Shown: positions 16,204 to 23,724 of the stretch, piece after piece
Layout: the number at the start of each line of letters is the position of its first letter
Position numbering within the stretch: the first letter of the stretch is position 1
DNA from: an uncultured Eubacteriales bacterium
GTDB taxonomy: Bacteria; Bacillota_A; Clostridia; Christensenellales; Aristaeellaceae
Direction of reading: 5' to 3'
DNA length: 28,483 bases
NCBI GenBank assembly: GCA_902775835.1
Contig: CACYNZ010000003.1
Location: 1 to 28,483, forward strand
Program-made: the position numbers and the translations under genes
Notes under the pieces: generated by a model
Databases searched by the model: none
Seen by the model: the letters and a program-made list of their open reading frames with translations, nothing else
Told to the model about the DNA's origin: nothing

Positions 16204-17481
16204 ATGCTGGACAGTCTGAAACGGATGTGGGCCAACAAGGAGATCCGGAAAAAGCTGCTTTACACTTTCCTGATGCTCCTGATCTATCGTCTGGTTTCCG
16301 TGATTCCGGCTCCCGGTATTGATAAGACCAGACTTGGATCCTCCATGGATCTTCCTCTGCTGCAGCTGGTCAACATGATGACCGGTAACAGCTTCTCCAA
16401 CATGACCATCATGGCCATGGGTATTACACCCTACATCAACGCTTCCATTATCATGCAGCTCCTCTGCATTGCCATTCCGGCTCTGGAGAGACTGAGCCAG
16501 GATGAATCGGGAGCGGGTCGTGAAAAGATCAACCGGATCACGCGCTATGTAACCGTGGGTCTGGCAGCCCTGCAGGCCATCGGCCTGGTGGCTGGCCTGA
16601 ACTACATGAAGAGCGGCTGGATAAACTACATTCTGGTCGGCGTGTCCATGGCCGGCGGTACCGCCTTCGCCATGTGGCTGGGTGAGCAGATCACCGACAA
16701 GGGTATCGGAAACGGTATCTCCCTGCTGATCTTTGTGGGTATCATCTCCAACCTCTTCAACGGCATTGTGGCCGGATTCACCAACGCGACAGCCAACGGC
16801 ACCACCTCCGGCTGGGTCAACCTGGTTGTGATCATCGTGGTAGCCATCATCATGACTGTCCTGGTGACCTTTGTGGAACTGGGCGAGCGCAGAATTCCTC
16901 TGCAGATCGCCAAACAGACCAAGGGCCGCCGCGTCTATGGCGGACAGAACACCAGACTGACCCTGAAGGTCGTTTCCGTGGGCGTTATGCCTCTGATCTT
17001 CGCCTACTCTTTCCTGGCGTTCCCCTCCACCATTATCCAGCTGGTTGATCCCAAGGCAAACGGCGGATTCACCCAGTGGTGGCTGAGAAACATGAGCAAC
17101 GGCAGCTGGCTGTATCTGCTGCTCTCCGCTCTGCTCATTATCGGCTTTACCTATTTCTACTCCTCCATCTCCTTCGATCCTCAGAAGCAGGCTGATCAGC
17201 TGATCATGCAGGGTGCAACCATCCCCGGTCAGCGCGGCAGGAACATGAAGAACTATCTGCAGACCATCGTCGGAAGACTGAATCTGTTTGCAGCCCTGTA
17301 TCTGGCAGTTCTGTCCGCTGTGCCTTCTCTGATCACCAGAGGCCTGAATGCAAGCGTGCCCTTCGCGGCATCTTCCATTCTGATCGCTGTGAGCGTGGCA
17401 CTGGAATCCATCCGCACCATCCAGGGCGAGATGAGTGTCCGCGGTATCGAGATGGACGTGGAAAAAGGCGGTTTCATGTAA
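16204..17481 (+). CDS. secY: Protein translocase subunit SecY
   Basis: The product is 425 aa, usual length, with ten predicted membrane helices. Landmarks are IYRLVSVIPAPGID in helix 1, MALGITPYIN-like MAMGITPYINASIIMQLL (plug/helix 2 region), the GERRIPLQ loop, and the cytosolic QADQLIMQGATIPG-R segment. SecY forms the membrane pore of the Sec pathway with SecE and SecG. The likely binding site GAGGTGAT is inside the end of rplO, so translation is coupled. A 117-nt spacer with a strong hairpin separates it from adk. Confidence 0.98.
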   Translation: MLDSLKRMWANKEIRKKLLYTFLMLLIYRLVSVIPAPGIDKTRLGSSMDLPLLQLVNMMTGNSFSNMTIMAMGITPYINASIIMQLLCIAIPALERLSQDESGAGREKINRITRYVTVGLAALQAIGLVAGLNYMKSGWINYILVGVSMAGGTAFAMWLGEQITDKGIGNGISLLIFVGIISNLFNGIVAGFTNATANGTTSGWVNLVVIIVVAIIMTVLVTFVELGERRIPLQIAKQTKGRRVYGGQNTRLTLKVVSVGVMPLIFAYSFLAFPSTIIQLVDPKANGGFTQWWLRNMSNGSWLYLLLSALLIIGFTYFYSSISFDPQKQADQLIMQGATIPGQRGRNMKNYLQTIVGRLNLFAALYLAVLSAVPSLITRGLNASVPFAASSILIAVSVALESIRTIQGEMSVRGIEMDVEKGGFM

Positions 17482-17491
17482 GCATTGTAAC

Positions 17492-17521
17492 CGTGCGCTG
17501 TGCCGAGAGGCACAGCGCACG
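17492..17521 (+). other. Strong hairpin in the secY-adk spacer without a T-run
   Basis: A perfect 13-bp stem (17492-17504 with 17509-17521) is capped by a GAGA tetraloop. No T tract follows on the plus strand and none would follow on the minus strand, so it is not a normal intrinsic terminator. A 12-bp palindrome (AAGGCATGCCTT, 17538-17549) lies just downstream. It may be an RNA-processing or stabilising element, or a partial attenuator that lowers adk-map-infA-rpmJ expression relative to secY. Confidence 0.55.
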
Positions 17522-17598
17522 CCTTGCTGATGATGGTAAGGCATGCCTTCCATATCAGTCACTGCATTCTTGTGCATAAGCAGGAAAGGAGCTTCAGA

Positions 17599-18228
17599 AT
17601 GAATATGATCTTTCTGGGACCTCCCGGCGCAGGCAAAGGCACTCAGGCTGTGCAGATCTGTGAGGCCCTGAATATCCCCCAGATTTCCACCGGTGACATT
17701 CTGCGCAATGCCATCAAGAACGGAACGGAAACCGGCATGAAGGCCAAGTCCTACATGGACGCCGGCCAGCTGGTGCCCGATGAGATTCTTGTGGCGATCA
17801 TCCGGGAGCGCCTTGCTCAGGACGACTGTGCCAACGGTTATATTCTCGACGGGTTCCCGCGTACCATTCCTCAGGCTGAAGCCCTGGAAGGGATCGCGGA
17901 TATCGATCTGGTTCTGGAACTGAACGTGTCTGATGAAGTGCTGATCAATCGTCTGTCCGGCCGGCGGGTCTGCCCTGCCTGCGGGGCCACCTATCATGTG
18001 AATATGCTCAACGGCAGCACCAAGTGCGAAAAGTGCGGCGCTGAACTCATTCAGCGCAAGGACGATGCACCGGAAACCGTGCTCAACCGTCTCAAGGTAT
18101 ATCACGATCAGACCCAGCCTCTGATTGCCTTCTATGAAGCCAGGGGCAAGCTGAAGAAGTTCGACGGCGCCAAGGATCAGCAGGAAGTTTATGCCGAGAT
18201 CATGGAAGCTATCGGGACGAATGCATGA
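17599..18228 (+). CDS. adk: Adenylate kinase, zinc-lid type
   Basis: The product is 209 aa from the ATG at 17599, 7 nt after AGGAG (17587-17591); a longer open frame reaching into the upstream hairpin is not supported. The enzyme interconverts ATP, ADP and AMP. The P-loop GPPGAGKGT is near residue 7, followed by ISTGDILRNAI and the DGFPRTIPQAEAL motif. The LID domain carries CPAC and CEKC pairs, a structural zinc site typical of Gram-positive enzymes. The stop overlaps map by four bases (ATGA). Confidence 0.98.
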   Translation: MNMIFLGPPGAGKGTQAVQICEALNIPQISTGDILRNAIKNGTETGMKAKSYMDAGQLVPDEILVAIIRERLAQDDCANGYILDGFPRTIPQAEALEGIADIDLVLELNVSDEVLINRLSGRRVCPACGATYHVNMLNGSTKCEKCGAELIQRKDDAPETVLNRLKVYHDQTQPLIAFYEARGKLKKFDGAKDQQEVYAEIMEAIGTNA

Positions 18229-19004
18229 TTACCATTAAGAATGAAGCACAGATCGAAGGCATGAGAAAAGCCGGGAAGCTGCTCTACGAAGTGCTCAGCA
18301 CGGTCCGGAAAGCAGTTGTGCCCGGCATTAGTACCATGGAGCTGAATGATCTGGCTGAGAAGCTGATCCGCGATGGCGGTGCCACTCCATCCTTTTTGGG
18401 ATATGAAGGGTACCCGGCTTCGCTCTGCACAAGCATTGATGAAGTGGTCGTACACGGCATCCCTTCCGAAGACACCATTCTTCAGGAAGGCTCACTGATC
18501 TCCATGGACTGCGGTCTGTGCCTGAACGGGTGGCAGGCTGACAGTGCACTGACAGTGGGCGTGGGCAGGATTTCCGATCGTGACCGGGAACTGATTGAAA
18601 CCACAGAAGCCTGCTTCTTTGCCGGCGCCAGACAGGCGGTGGCGGGAAAGCGGCTGGGGGACATCGGTTCCGCCGTGGAAAGCCTGGCCCATGAACATGG
18701 GTTCAGTGTGGTGCGTGATCTGTCCGGGCATGGTATCGGACGCGACATGCACGAGGATCCGTATGTGTACAATTTCGGATTTGCGGGCTGCGGACTTCCC
18801 ATGCGGAAGGGAATGACCATAGCCATCGAACCCATGGTCTGCATGGGGGACTGGCATGTGGAGACCGATGAGGAGGATGGCTGGTGCGTCAGAACCCGGG
18901 ACGGCCTGAAGGCTTCCCATTACGAGCACACTATCGCCATCTTTGAAGACCGGCTGCCTGAGATTCTGACTCTGCCCGGCTTTGTCTGGAAGGAGGAAGA
19001 ATAA
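18225..19004 (+). CDS. map: Type I methionine aminopeptidase
   Basis: The product is 259 aa. It removes the initiator Met from nascent proteins. The five dimetal ligands are visible at Asp95, Asp106, His169, Glu202 and Glu234, in the contexts MDCG, WQADSA, GHGIGRDMHEDP, AIEPMV and YEHT. The start overlaps the adk stop by four bases and the stop overlaps the KOW gene by one base (TAATG), so the three are probably translationally coupled. Confidence 0.97.
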   Translation: MITIKNEAQIEGMRKAGKLLYEVLSTVRKAVVPGISTMELNDLAEKLIRDGGATPSFLGYEGYPASLCTSIDEVVVHGIPSEDTILQEGSLISMDCGLCLNGWQADSALTVGVGRISDRDRELIETTEACFFAGARQAVAGKRLGDIGSAVESLAHEHGFSVVRDLSGHGIGRDMHEDPYVYNFGFAGCGLPMRKGMTIAIEPMVCMGDWHVETDEEDGWCVRTRDGLKASHYEHTIAIFEDRLPEILTLPGFVWKEEE

Positions 19005-19300
19005 TGGACCAGCTTCCTGTACTGCCCGGAACCGTGGTCACATCCCATCAGGGACGCGACAAGGGCCGCAGCTTTGTGGTGATCCGGGTGGAAGATGAAC
19101 AGTTTGTGATGATGGCCGACGGCCTGACCCGGAAACTGGATCATCTGAAGAAAAAGAAAGTAAAGCATGTAAAGGCCAGACCCGCTCGGATGGATCTGGA
19201 CGCCGCGTGGCCCAGCGGACATCTGCTGGACAGCGATATCCGGAAGTTTCTGGAAGAGCACGGATATGGCCTGGAACGGCCCCTGTGCAAGGAGGACTGA
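19004..19300 (+). CDS. KOW-domain RNA-binding protein (L14e-like, YbzG-type)
   Basis: The product is 98 aa. The N-terminal 55 residues form a KOW-type SH3 barrel ([20 protein letters not shown], then [20 protein letters not shown]), and the rest is a poorly conserved tail. The same position, between map and infA, is occupied by a small KOW protein in many Bacillota. The family is annotated as L14e/L6e/L27e-like RNA binding. A ribosome-associated role is inferred from location and fold. The GGAGG for infA lies within its last codons. Confidence 0.88.
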   Translation: MDQLPVLPGTVVTSHQGRDKGRSFVVIRVEDEQFVMMADGLTRKLDHLKKKKVKHVKARPARMDLDAAWPSGHLLDSDIRKFLEEHGYGLERPLCKED

Positions 19301-19304
19301 AAAC

Positions 19305-19526
19305 TTGTCAAAGGATGACGTCATCGAAATGGATGGAAAGGTCGTTGAGGCCCTTCCCAATGCCATGTTCCGGGTGGAGCTGCCCAACGGCCACCAGATA
19401 ATGGCGCATATCTCGGGAAAGATGCGCCAGAATTTTATCCGCATCTATCCCGGTGATAAAGTTACTGTCGAGCTTTCGCCCTATGATCTGACCCGCGGTC
19501 GGATCACCTGGCGCAGCAAGAGCTGA
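19305..19526 (+). CDS. infA: Translation initiation factor IF-1
   Basis: The product is 73 aa from a TTG codon at 19305, 9 nt after GGAGG (19291-19295). The upstream ATG at 19266 would add 13 residues inside the KOW gene without a binding site, while the TTG gives the standard [21 protein letters not shown] start. The OB-fold signature [19 protein letters not shown] and the closing [11 protein letters not shown] are intact. IF-1 blocks the A site during initiation. The TTG start suggests weaker translation than its neighbours. Confidence 0.96.
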   Translation: MSKDDVIEMDGKVVEALPNAMFRVELPNGHQIMAHISGKMRQNFIRIYPGDKVTVELSPYDLTRGRITWRSKS

Positions 19527-19548
19527 GAAAACCAAAGGAGGAATTTCC

Positions 19549-19662
19549 ATGAAAGTCAGGCCGTCTGTAAAGCCGATTTGTGAGAAATGTAAAATTATCA
19601 AGCGCAAGGGTCGCGTCATGGTGATCTGCGAGAATCCCAAGCACAAGCAGCGCCAGGGCTGA
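19549..19662 (+). CDS. rpmJ: 50S ribosomal protein L36, zinc-binding type
   Basis: This is a short gene of 37 codons: [20 protein letters not shown] and on to the closing KHKQRQG. Residues Cys11, Cys14, Cys27 and His32 form the zinc site of the C+ form. AAAGGAGG lies 8 nt before the ATG. It is the last gene of the operon here and is followed after 23 nt by a terminator, rather than by rpsM. Confidence 0.97.
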   Translation: MKVRPSVKPICEKCKIIKRKGRVMVICENPKHKQRQG

Positions 19663-19685
19663 AACTGCGCCTTACAAGGCATATT

Positions 19686-19713
19686 ACCGTCGGATGTTTC
19701 CGGCGGTTTTTTT
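19686..19713 (+). terminator. Rho-independent terminator of the ribosomal operon
   Basis: A 9-bp stem (19686-19694 with 19699-19707, one G-T pair) with a TGTT loop runs directly into seven T residues (19707-19713). It lies 23 nt after rpmJ and ends the 27-gene operon. Confidence 0.92.
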
Positions 19714-19756
19714 GTGCGCATGACGCGCGCAATACGGTCAAAGGCCGGGCTGCGAC

Positions 19757-19785
19757 TTGAGAAGGTCGGGAATTAGCGATATAAT
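19757..19785 (+). promoter_or_regulatory. Promoter of the PQQ-propeller surface protein
   Basis: TTGAGA (19757-19762) and a perfect TATAAT (19780-19785) are separated by 17 bp, just downstream of the operon terminator and about 37 nt upstream of the start codon. Confidence 0.8.
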
Positions 19786-19821
19786 GGCATCTGTGAAAAT
19801 ATCGCAAAGGAGAAAAGGACT

Positions 19822-22800
19822 TTGAGCGATTTACAGAATGAACCGAACGTTCAGCCGGTAGACGAGCCGACGAAACAGGTTCAGGTCATGGAAGTCCCGG
19901 TTCAGCGCCATCGGCGCAGCAGGAATTCCAGACCGGCAGAAGCAGAAAGTCAGACAGTCCGGGAAGTACCCCCGGCGCAGATCGCCTATCCCGCACCCCA
20001 GCAGCGTGCCAGCACCCCGCGGCCGCAGGCACTGCAGCGCGTGACCCAGGATCAGGCGCAGAAATCCGAGAATTCGCGCAATATCCGCAGGCCTGTTCAG
20101 GAGAGCGGATATTCCCAGCGCAGACCGCTGGGAACGGCGGGCGAAAATGAAAGCACGCCTGCCAGACCGCCGCTGGGCCCGAGAGGCGTGCGCAATCCCA
20201 GTGAGGAAGAGGAGGCGCCGAAGCGCGGCATCAGCCGGATTCTTCTCATTATTCTGATTGTTCTCCTGATCATCGGTCTTCTCGTGCTGGGACTGCACCT
20301 GATTCCGGAGAATGCGCAGGGATTCCTGGGCGATGTAAAGCGCACCGTCAGCAGTACCCTGGGCAGGAGCGCAGCGCCTACGGAAGAGCCGGTGCCCCAG
20401 GTGACCATCGGCGCGTATCAGTTCCGCTCCGATACGGTAAGCGGCTATGCGCCGGCGGAAGTCACCTTCACGCTCTCTTCCGGCAGCCAGTTTGAAGACG
20501 CACGTCTTCTGGACATGGACGGCCGCGTGGTGGACAGCTATGTATTCCGCTCCGAGCAGGATGACGGAAGCGTACAGTGGTCGCTGATTGCCACCTTCGA
20601 GAACGCCTATTTCGGACCAGTCACCGCTCAGCTCCTTGCGGAGGGTGTCTGGCAGGATACCGGGGAAGAGATTCCGATCTCCATTCAGGAGCAGACCGTG
20701 CGTGAAACCTCCACGGAGCCGCCCGTATCGGAGGCACCGGCGGCGGTTGCCATGCTGGTGAACGATTTCTCCGGGTCTCCCTCTCAGGGCACAGCGCCGG
20801 TGAATGTGGCCTTCAGCATGACCACGAGCCTGAGCGTGACCAATGTACGGCTGGTGGATGACATGGATCAGCCACTGGAAGCCGAATCCCTGGTGCTTGT
20901 GGACAATACCAATACCCGGGTATGGGCACTGAACTATACCTTTGATGAAGGGTACAACGGTGTCATCTATGCCCAGATTCTCAATAACGGCGAATGGGTG
21001 AACTCCGGAAAGACCTGCACGCTGCAGATCAAGGAGCCCCTGGAGCCGGTTCTGACCCCCGCGCCTGTGGAAACAGTCGTGCCGGTGGTGGAAGCAGCCG
21101 TGACGGAGGACACGGACGCGTATGATCTCGTGCCCGAGGATACCGAGGATGCAGTGGATGAAACAGCAGAGCCCGAGCCCACGCTGCGTCCGGAAGCCCA
21201 GGGTTTTGCCCTGCCCATGGAGGTTTCGCCCACGCCCGCGCCTGAAGGCGCAGAAGCGACGGATGTCGTGGATGAAGCAGCCGTGGACGCTGATCCGGAT
21301 GCCGTCACAGCGGATGCGGACTGGACGGAACCTGCCGTGGATGCCGCAGAGGAAACCGCGGCACCGGAGGCAGCAGTTGTTGCCGAGGCTGAGCCCACTG
21401 AGGAGGCTGAGCCCACCCCTGTTCCGAGACTTACGGCGGAAGCTGCGGAGAGTGCGGATCCGTCCCTGATCAAGACCAGCGTGATCTATAACGGAACCAA
21501 GAAGGTTTCCAGTTATGACCGTTCGGCCGGAGATATTCTGGACATGCCCGCGGTGGATGCCTATGCGCGTCAGCCCTATGGCGTGATGACATTCCGCGGG
21601 TCTTCATTCCGTCAGAATGCCGCAGAAGGCACGGTGCCTTCGCTTTCCTCCATGGAAGTGCTCTGGCGTGCCAATGCTTCTTCTGTCAGGGGCTCCGGCA
21701 GCACCTATTACGGAATCGGCTGGACAGGCCAGCCGCTGATCATCAAGTGGAGCAAGGAAGTACGCGAACTGTCCAACATCCTGGACGAAAAGAAGAACAC
21801 GAAGGCACTGCGGGAAGTGATTGTGGCCGGCGAGGACGGAAACATCTATTTCCTGGATCTTGAGACCGGAGAACCCACCCGTGATGTCATCGAGCTCGGC
21901 TATCCCATGCGCGGCACGCCCAGCGTGCATTCCATGGGCTATCCCGTGATGAGCGTGGGCCAGTACGCCCGGAAGATGGCAAAAAAGACGGGCGACATCG
22001 GTATGCGCGTGTATAACCTGCTGACCCAGAAGCAGTCCTTCCTGCTGGATGGCCTGGACGGCAAGCTGGACCGGCCGTACTATTCCGTGGGTTCCTTTGA
22101 GACCTCCTCACTGTTTGACTACAACAGCGATTCCATGGTCAGCATCGGCACCAACGGCATGCTGTACGTGACCAAGCTGAACACGGATATTGACCGGAAC
22201 TCCGGCACCATGACGGTGAAGCCGGATACCGTGAGCCTCAAGACCAAGGCCAGCGGTGAGAGCGACAAGCAGGTGGCTGTGGAATCCTCCATGGCAGCCT
22301 ATCAGCAGTATGTGTTCTACGCGGACATGGGCGGATATCTGCGCTGCGTGGATACCAGCAGCATGACCACGGTCTGGGCTGTGAACACGGGCGACAGCGT
22401 GGAAGCGGCCATTGCCCTGGATCTGGACGAACAGGGCGGGCTCTGGCTGTATACGGCCAATACGCTTCAGCAGAGAAAGAAAGGCGACTGCCATATCCGC
22501 TGCTATAACGCCATGACCGGCGAGATGCGCTGGGAGTACGCAGTGACGGTGGATAAGGCGTCCAAAAAGAACGGGAATGTCATCGGCGGATTCCGGGCAT
22601 CCCCTGTGGTGGGCACCGGTCTGCTGAAGGATATGGTGTTCTTCACAGCCAGCTCTGTGACCTCTGTCGGTTCCTCCGCGTCCCCGTCCATGGTGTTTGC
22701 CCTGGACAAGGAAAGCGGGGAAGTCATGTGGACCAAGCGTCTGGATGTCTATACCTATGCTTCGCCTGTGGCAGTCTACACCGAAGACGGCCAGGCATTC

Positions 22801-22980
22801 CTGATCCAGCCTGACAGCAGCGGCATTCTGCATCTGCTGGACGGCATGAGCGGCAGTGAGGTCAGCTCCCTGCAGCTGGAAGGCACCATCAATGCTTCCC
22901 CGGCTGTGTACAAGGATACGCTGGTCATCGGCACCCAGGGCAAGGATACATCCTACATTTATGGGATTTCCCTGAAATAA
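19822..22980 (+). CDS. Membrane-anchored surface protein with two Ig-like repeats and a PQQ-type beta-propeller
   Basis: The product is 1052 aa from a TTG codon, with AAAGGAG about 9 nt upstream. Residues 1-137 are polar, rich in Arg, Pro and Gln, and probably disordered inside the cell. A strong membrane helix spans 138-161. Two related beta-rich units follow (about 194-290 and 308-405, each with a pattern of the type APxxVxFxxS...VRLxDxxxxx...W.L...F...Y.G...AQ...GxW). An acidic Glu/Ala/Pro-rich linker covers about 406-560, and about 575-1052 form a propeller with repeated blades (VAGEDGNIYFLDLETGE, MVFALDKESGEVMW, HLLDGMSGSEV, PAVYKDTLVIGTQG). The blades resemble BamB/PQQ repeats, but no enzymatic residue set for a quinoprotein dehydrogenase is evident. 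Role unknown; extracytoplasmic binding or cell-envelope function is inference. Confidence 0.88.
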   Translation: MSDLQNEPNVQPVDEPTKQVQVMEVPVQRHRRSRNSRPAEAESQTVREVPPAQIAYPAPQQRASTPRPQALQRVTQDQAQKSENSRNIRRPVQESGYSQRRPLGTAGENESTPARPPLGPRGVRNPSEEEEAPKRGISRILLIILIVLLIIGLLVLGLHLIPENAQGFLGDVKRTVSSTLGRSAAPTEEPVPQVTIGAYQFRSDTVSGYAPAEVTFTLSSGSQFEDARLLDMDGRVVDSYVFRSEQDDGSVQWSLIATFENAYFGPVTAQLLAEGVWQDTGEEIPISIQEQTVRETSTEPPVSEAPAAVAMLVNDFSGSPSQGTAPVNVAFSMTTSLSVTNVRLVDDMDQPLEAESLVLVDNTNTRVWALNYTFDEGYNGVIYAQILNNGEWVNSGKTCTLQIKEPLEPVLTPAPVETVVPVVEAAVTEDTDAYDLVPEDTEDAVDETAEPEPTLRPEAQGFALPMEVSPTPAPEGAEATDVVDEAAVDADPDAVTADADWTEPAVDAAEETAAPEAAVVAEAEPTEEAEPTPVPRLTAEAAESADPSLIKTSVIYNGTKKVSSYDRSAGDILDMPAVDAYARQPYGVMTFRGSSFRQNAAEGTVPSLSSMEVLWRANASSVRGSGSTYYGIGWTGQPLIIKWSKEVRELSNILDEKKNTKALREVIVAGEDGNIYFLDLETGEPTRDVIELGYPMRGTPSVHSMGYPVMSVGQYARKMAKKTGDIGMRVYNLLTQKQSFLLDGLDGKLDRPYYSVGSFETSSLFDYNSDSMVSIGTNGMLYVTKLNTDIDRNSGTMTVKPDTVSLKTKASGESDKQVAVESSMAAYQQYVFYADMGGYLRCVDTSSMTTVWAVNTGDSVEAAIALDLDEQGGLWLYTANTLQQRKKGDCHIRCYNAMTGEMRWEYAVTVDKASKKNGNVIGGFRASPVVGTGLLKDMVFFTASSVTSVGSSASPSMVFALDKESGEVMWTKRLDVYTYASPVAVYTEDGQAFLIQPDSSGILHLLDGMSGSEVSSLQLEGTINASPAVYKDTLVIGTQGKDTSYIYGISLK

Positions 22981-22985
22981 GAAAA

Positions 22986-23015
22986 CAGGAGGCATTCCGA
23001 AAGGAATGCCTCCTG
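22986..23015. terminator. Shared hairpin terminator between convergent genes
   Basis: A perfect 13-bp stem (22986-22998 with 23003-23015) with a GAAA loop lies between two converging stop codons (22980 and 23027). The T-run follows on the minus strand (22985-22982 gives TTTT, then CTTATT), so termination should be better for pgsA than for the propeller gene. Confidence 0.8.
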
Positions 23016-23026
23016 CCATGTACGTA

Positions 23027-23599
23027 TCAGGAATGCTGGTGCCTGAGCTGCTTCCAGGTGGAAACGCCGTAGGAGATGCCGGCCAGGTATGCCAGCGCCA
23101 GGGAAATCCAGAGCAGTATAACGTCGGCCTGAAAACCTGTCCAGACGGGAATGGAATCATGGAAGAAGCCGGCAATCAGGCTTGCGATGAAGAAACAGGT
23201 GGAGGTCTTTCCAAGATAGTTTGCATAGACCACAATGTTTCGGTTGAGCAGCAGCAGTGCGCCGACGATCATGATGACTTCCTTGAAAATCAGAAGGAAT
23301 ACGGCGATCTTCGGATATACACCGGAAAAGCAGTGAAAGGCCAGGGCAGTGATCACCAGCAGCTTGTCTGCCAGGGGATCCATCAGTTTCCCGAAGGCGG
23401 TGATCTGGTGATTCTTTCGTGCCAGATAGCCGTCGAACATGTCGGTAATGCTGGCAGTACAGAACACCACGAGCGCGGCGATCACGTGACCGCTTGCATA
23501 GAGTATGGCAAAGACCGGAACCAGAGCCAGTCGGATCATGGTCAGGATATTGGGTACGTTCCATGCTTCTTTCAGCATGTTCCGGAATTGTTCTTTCAC
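23027..23599 (-). CDS. pgsA: CDP-diacylglycerol--glycerol-3-phosphate 3-phosphatidyltransferase
   Basis: The product is 190 aa with several membrane helices. It makes phosphatidylglycerol phosphate from CDP-diacylglycerol and glycerol-3-phosphate. The CDP-alcohol phosphotransferase motif D-x2-D-G-x2-A-R-x9-G-x3-D-x3-D is seen in TDMFDGYLAR followed by AFGKLMDPLADK. The N-terminus (VPNILTMIRLALVPVF) is typical of PgsA, though paralogues that make other phospholipids share the motif. Translation starts at GTG (23599) after an AAAGGGG-like site. The gene is transcribed divergently from rph-rdgB. Confidence 0.92.
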   Translation of the reverse strand: MKEQFRNMLKEAWNVPNILTMIRLALVPVFAILYASGHVIAALVVFCTASITDMFDGYLARKNHQITAFGKLMDPLADKLLVITALAFHCFSGVYPKIAVFLLIFKEVIMIVGALLLLNRNIVVYANYLGKTSTCFFIASLIAGFFHDSIPVWTGFQADVILLWISLALAYLAGISYGVSTWKQLRHQHS

Positions 23600-23643
23600 A
23601 ATGGACCCCTTTCCGCAGGCATGGCAGCATGCATGCGAAGTAC

Positions 23644-23671
23644 ATTATACCACCGGATAAAAACGTGACAA
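23644..23671 (-). promoter_or_regulatory. pgsA promoter
   Basis: On the minus strand TTGTCA (23671-23666, 5 of 6 consensus) and a perfect TATAAT (23649-23644) are separated by 16 bp, about 45 nt upstream of the GTG start. A hairpin (GCTTCCCG with CGGGAAGC, 23672-23679 and 23692-23699) lies just upstream, in the leader region of the divergent rph gene. I see no convincing promoter for rph itself. Confidence 0.7.
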
Positions 23672-23724
23672 GCTTCCCGGAAAAGAAAGCACGGGAAGCA
23701 GCGGTCAGATATGGAGGAAGAAAG

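Noticed and set aside
17492..17521. Hairpin considered as an intrinsic terminator after secY
   Set aside because: No T-run follows on either strand, so standard termination is unlikely; it is kept as an uncharacterised hairpin.
16144..18105. 653-codon minus-strand open frame across secY and adk
   Set aside because: It is antisense to secY and adk and very rich in His, Gln, Asp and Gly, with no domain. The length is striking but explained by codon bias.
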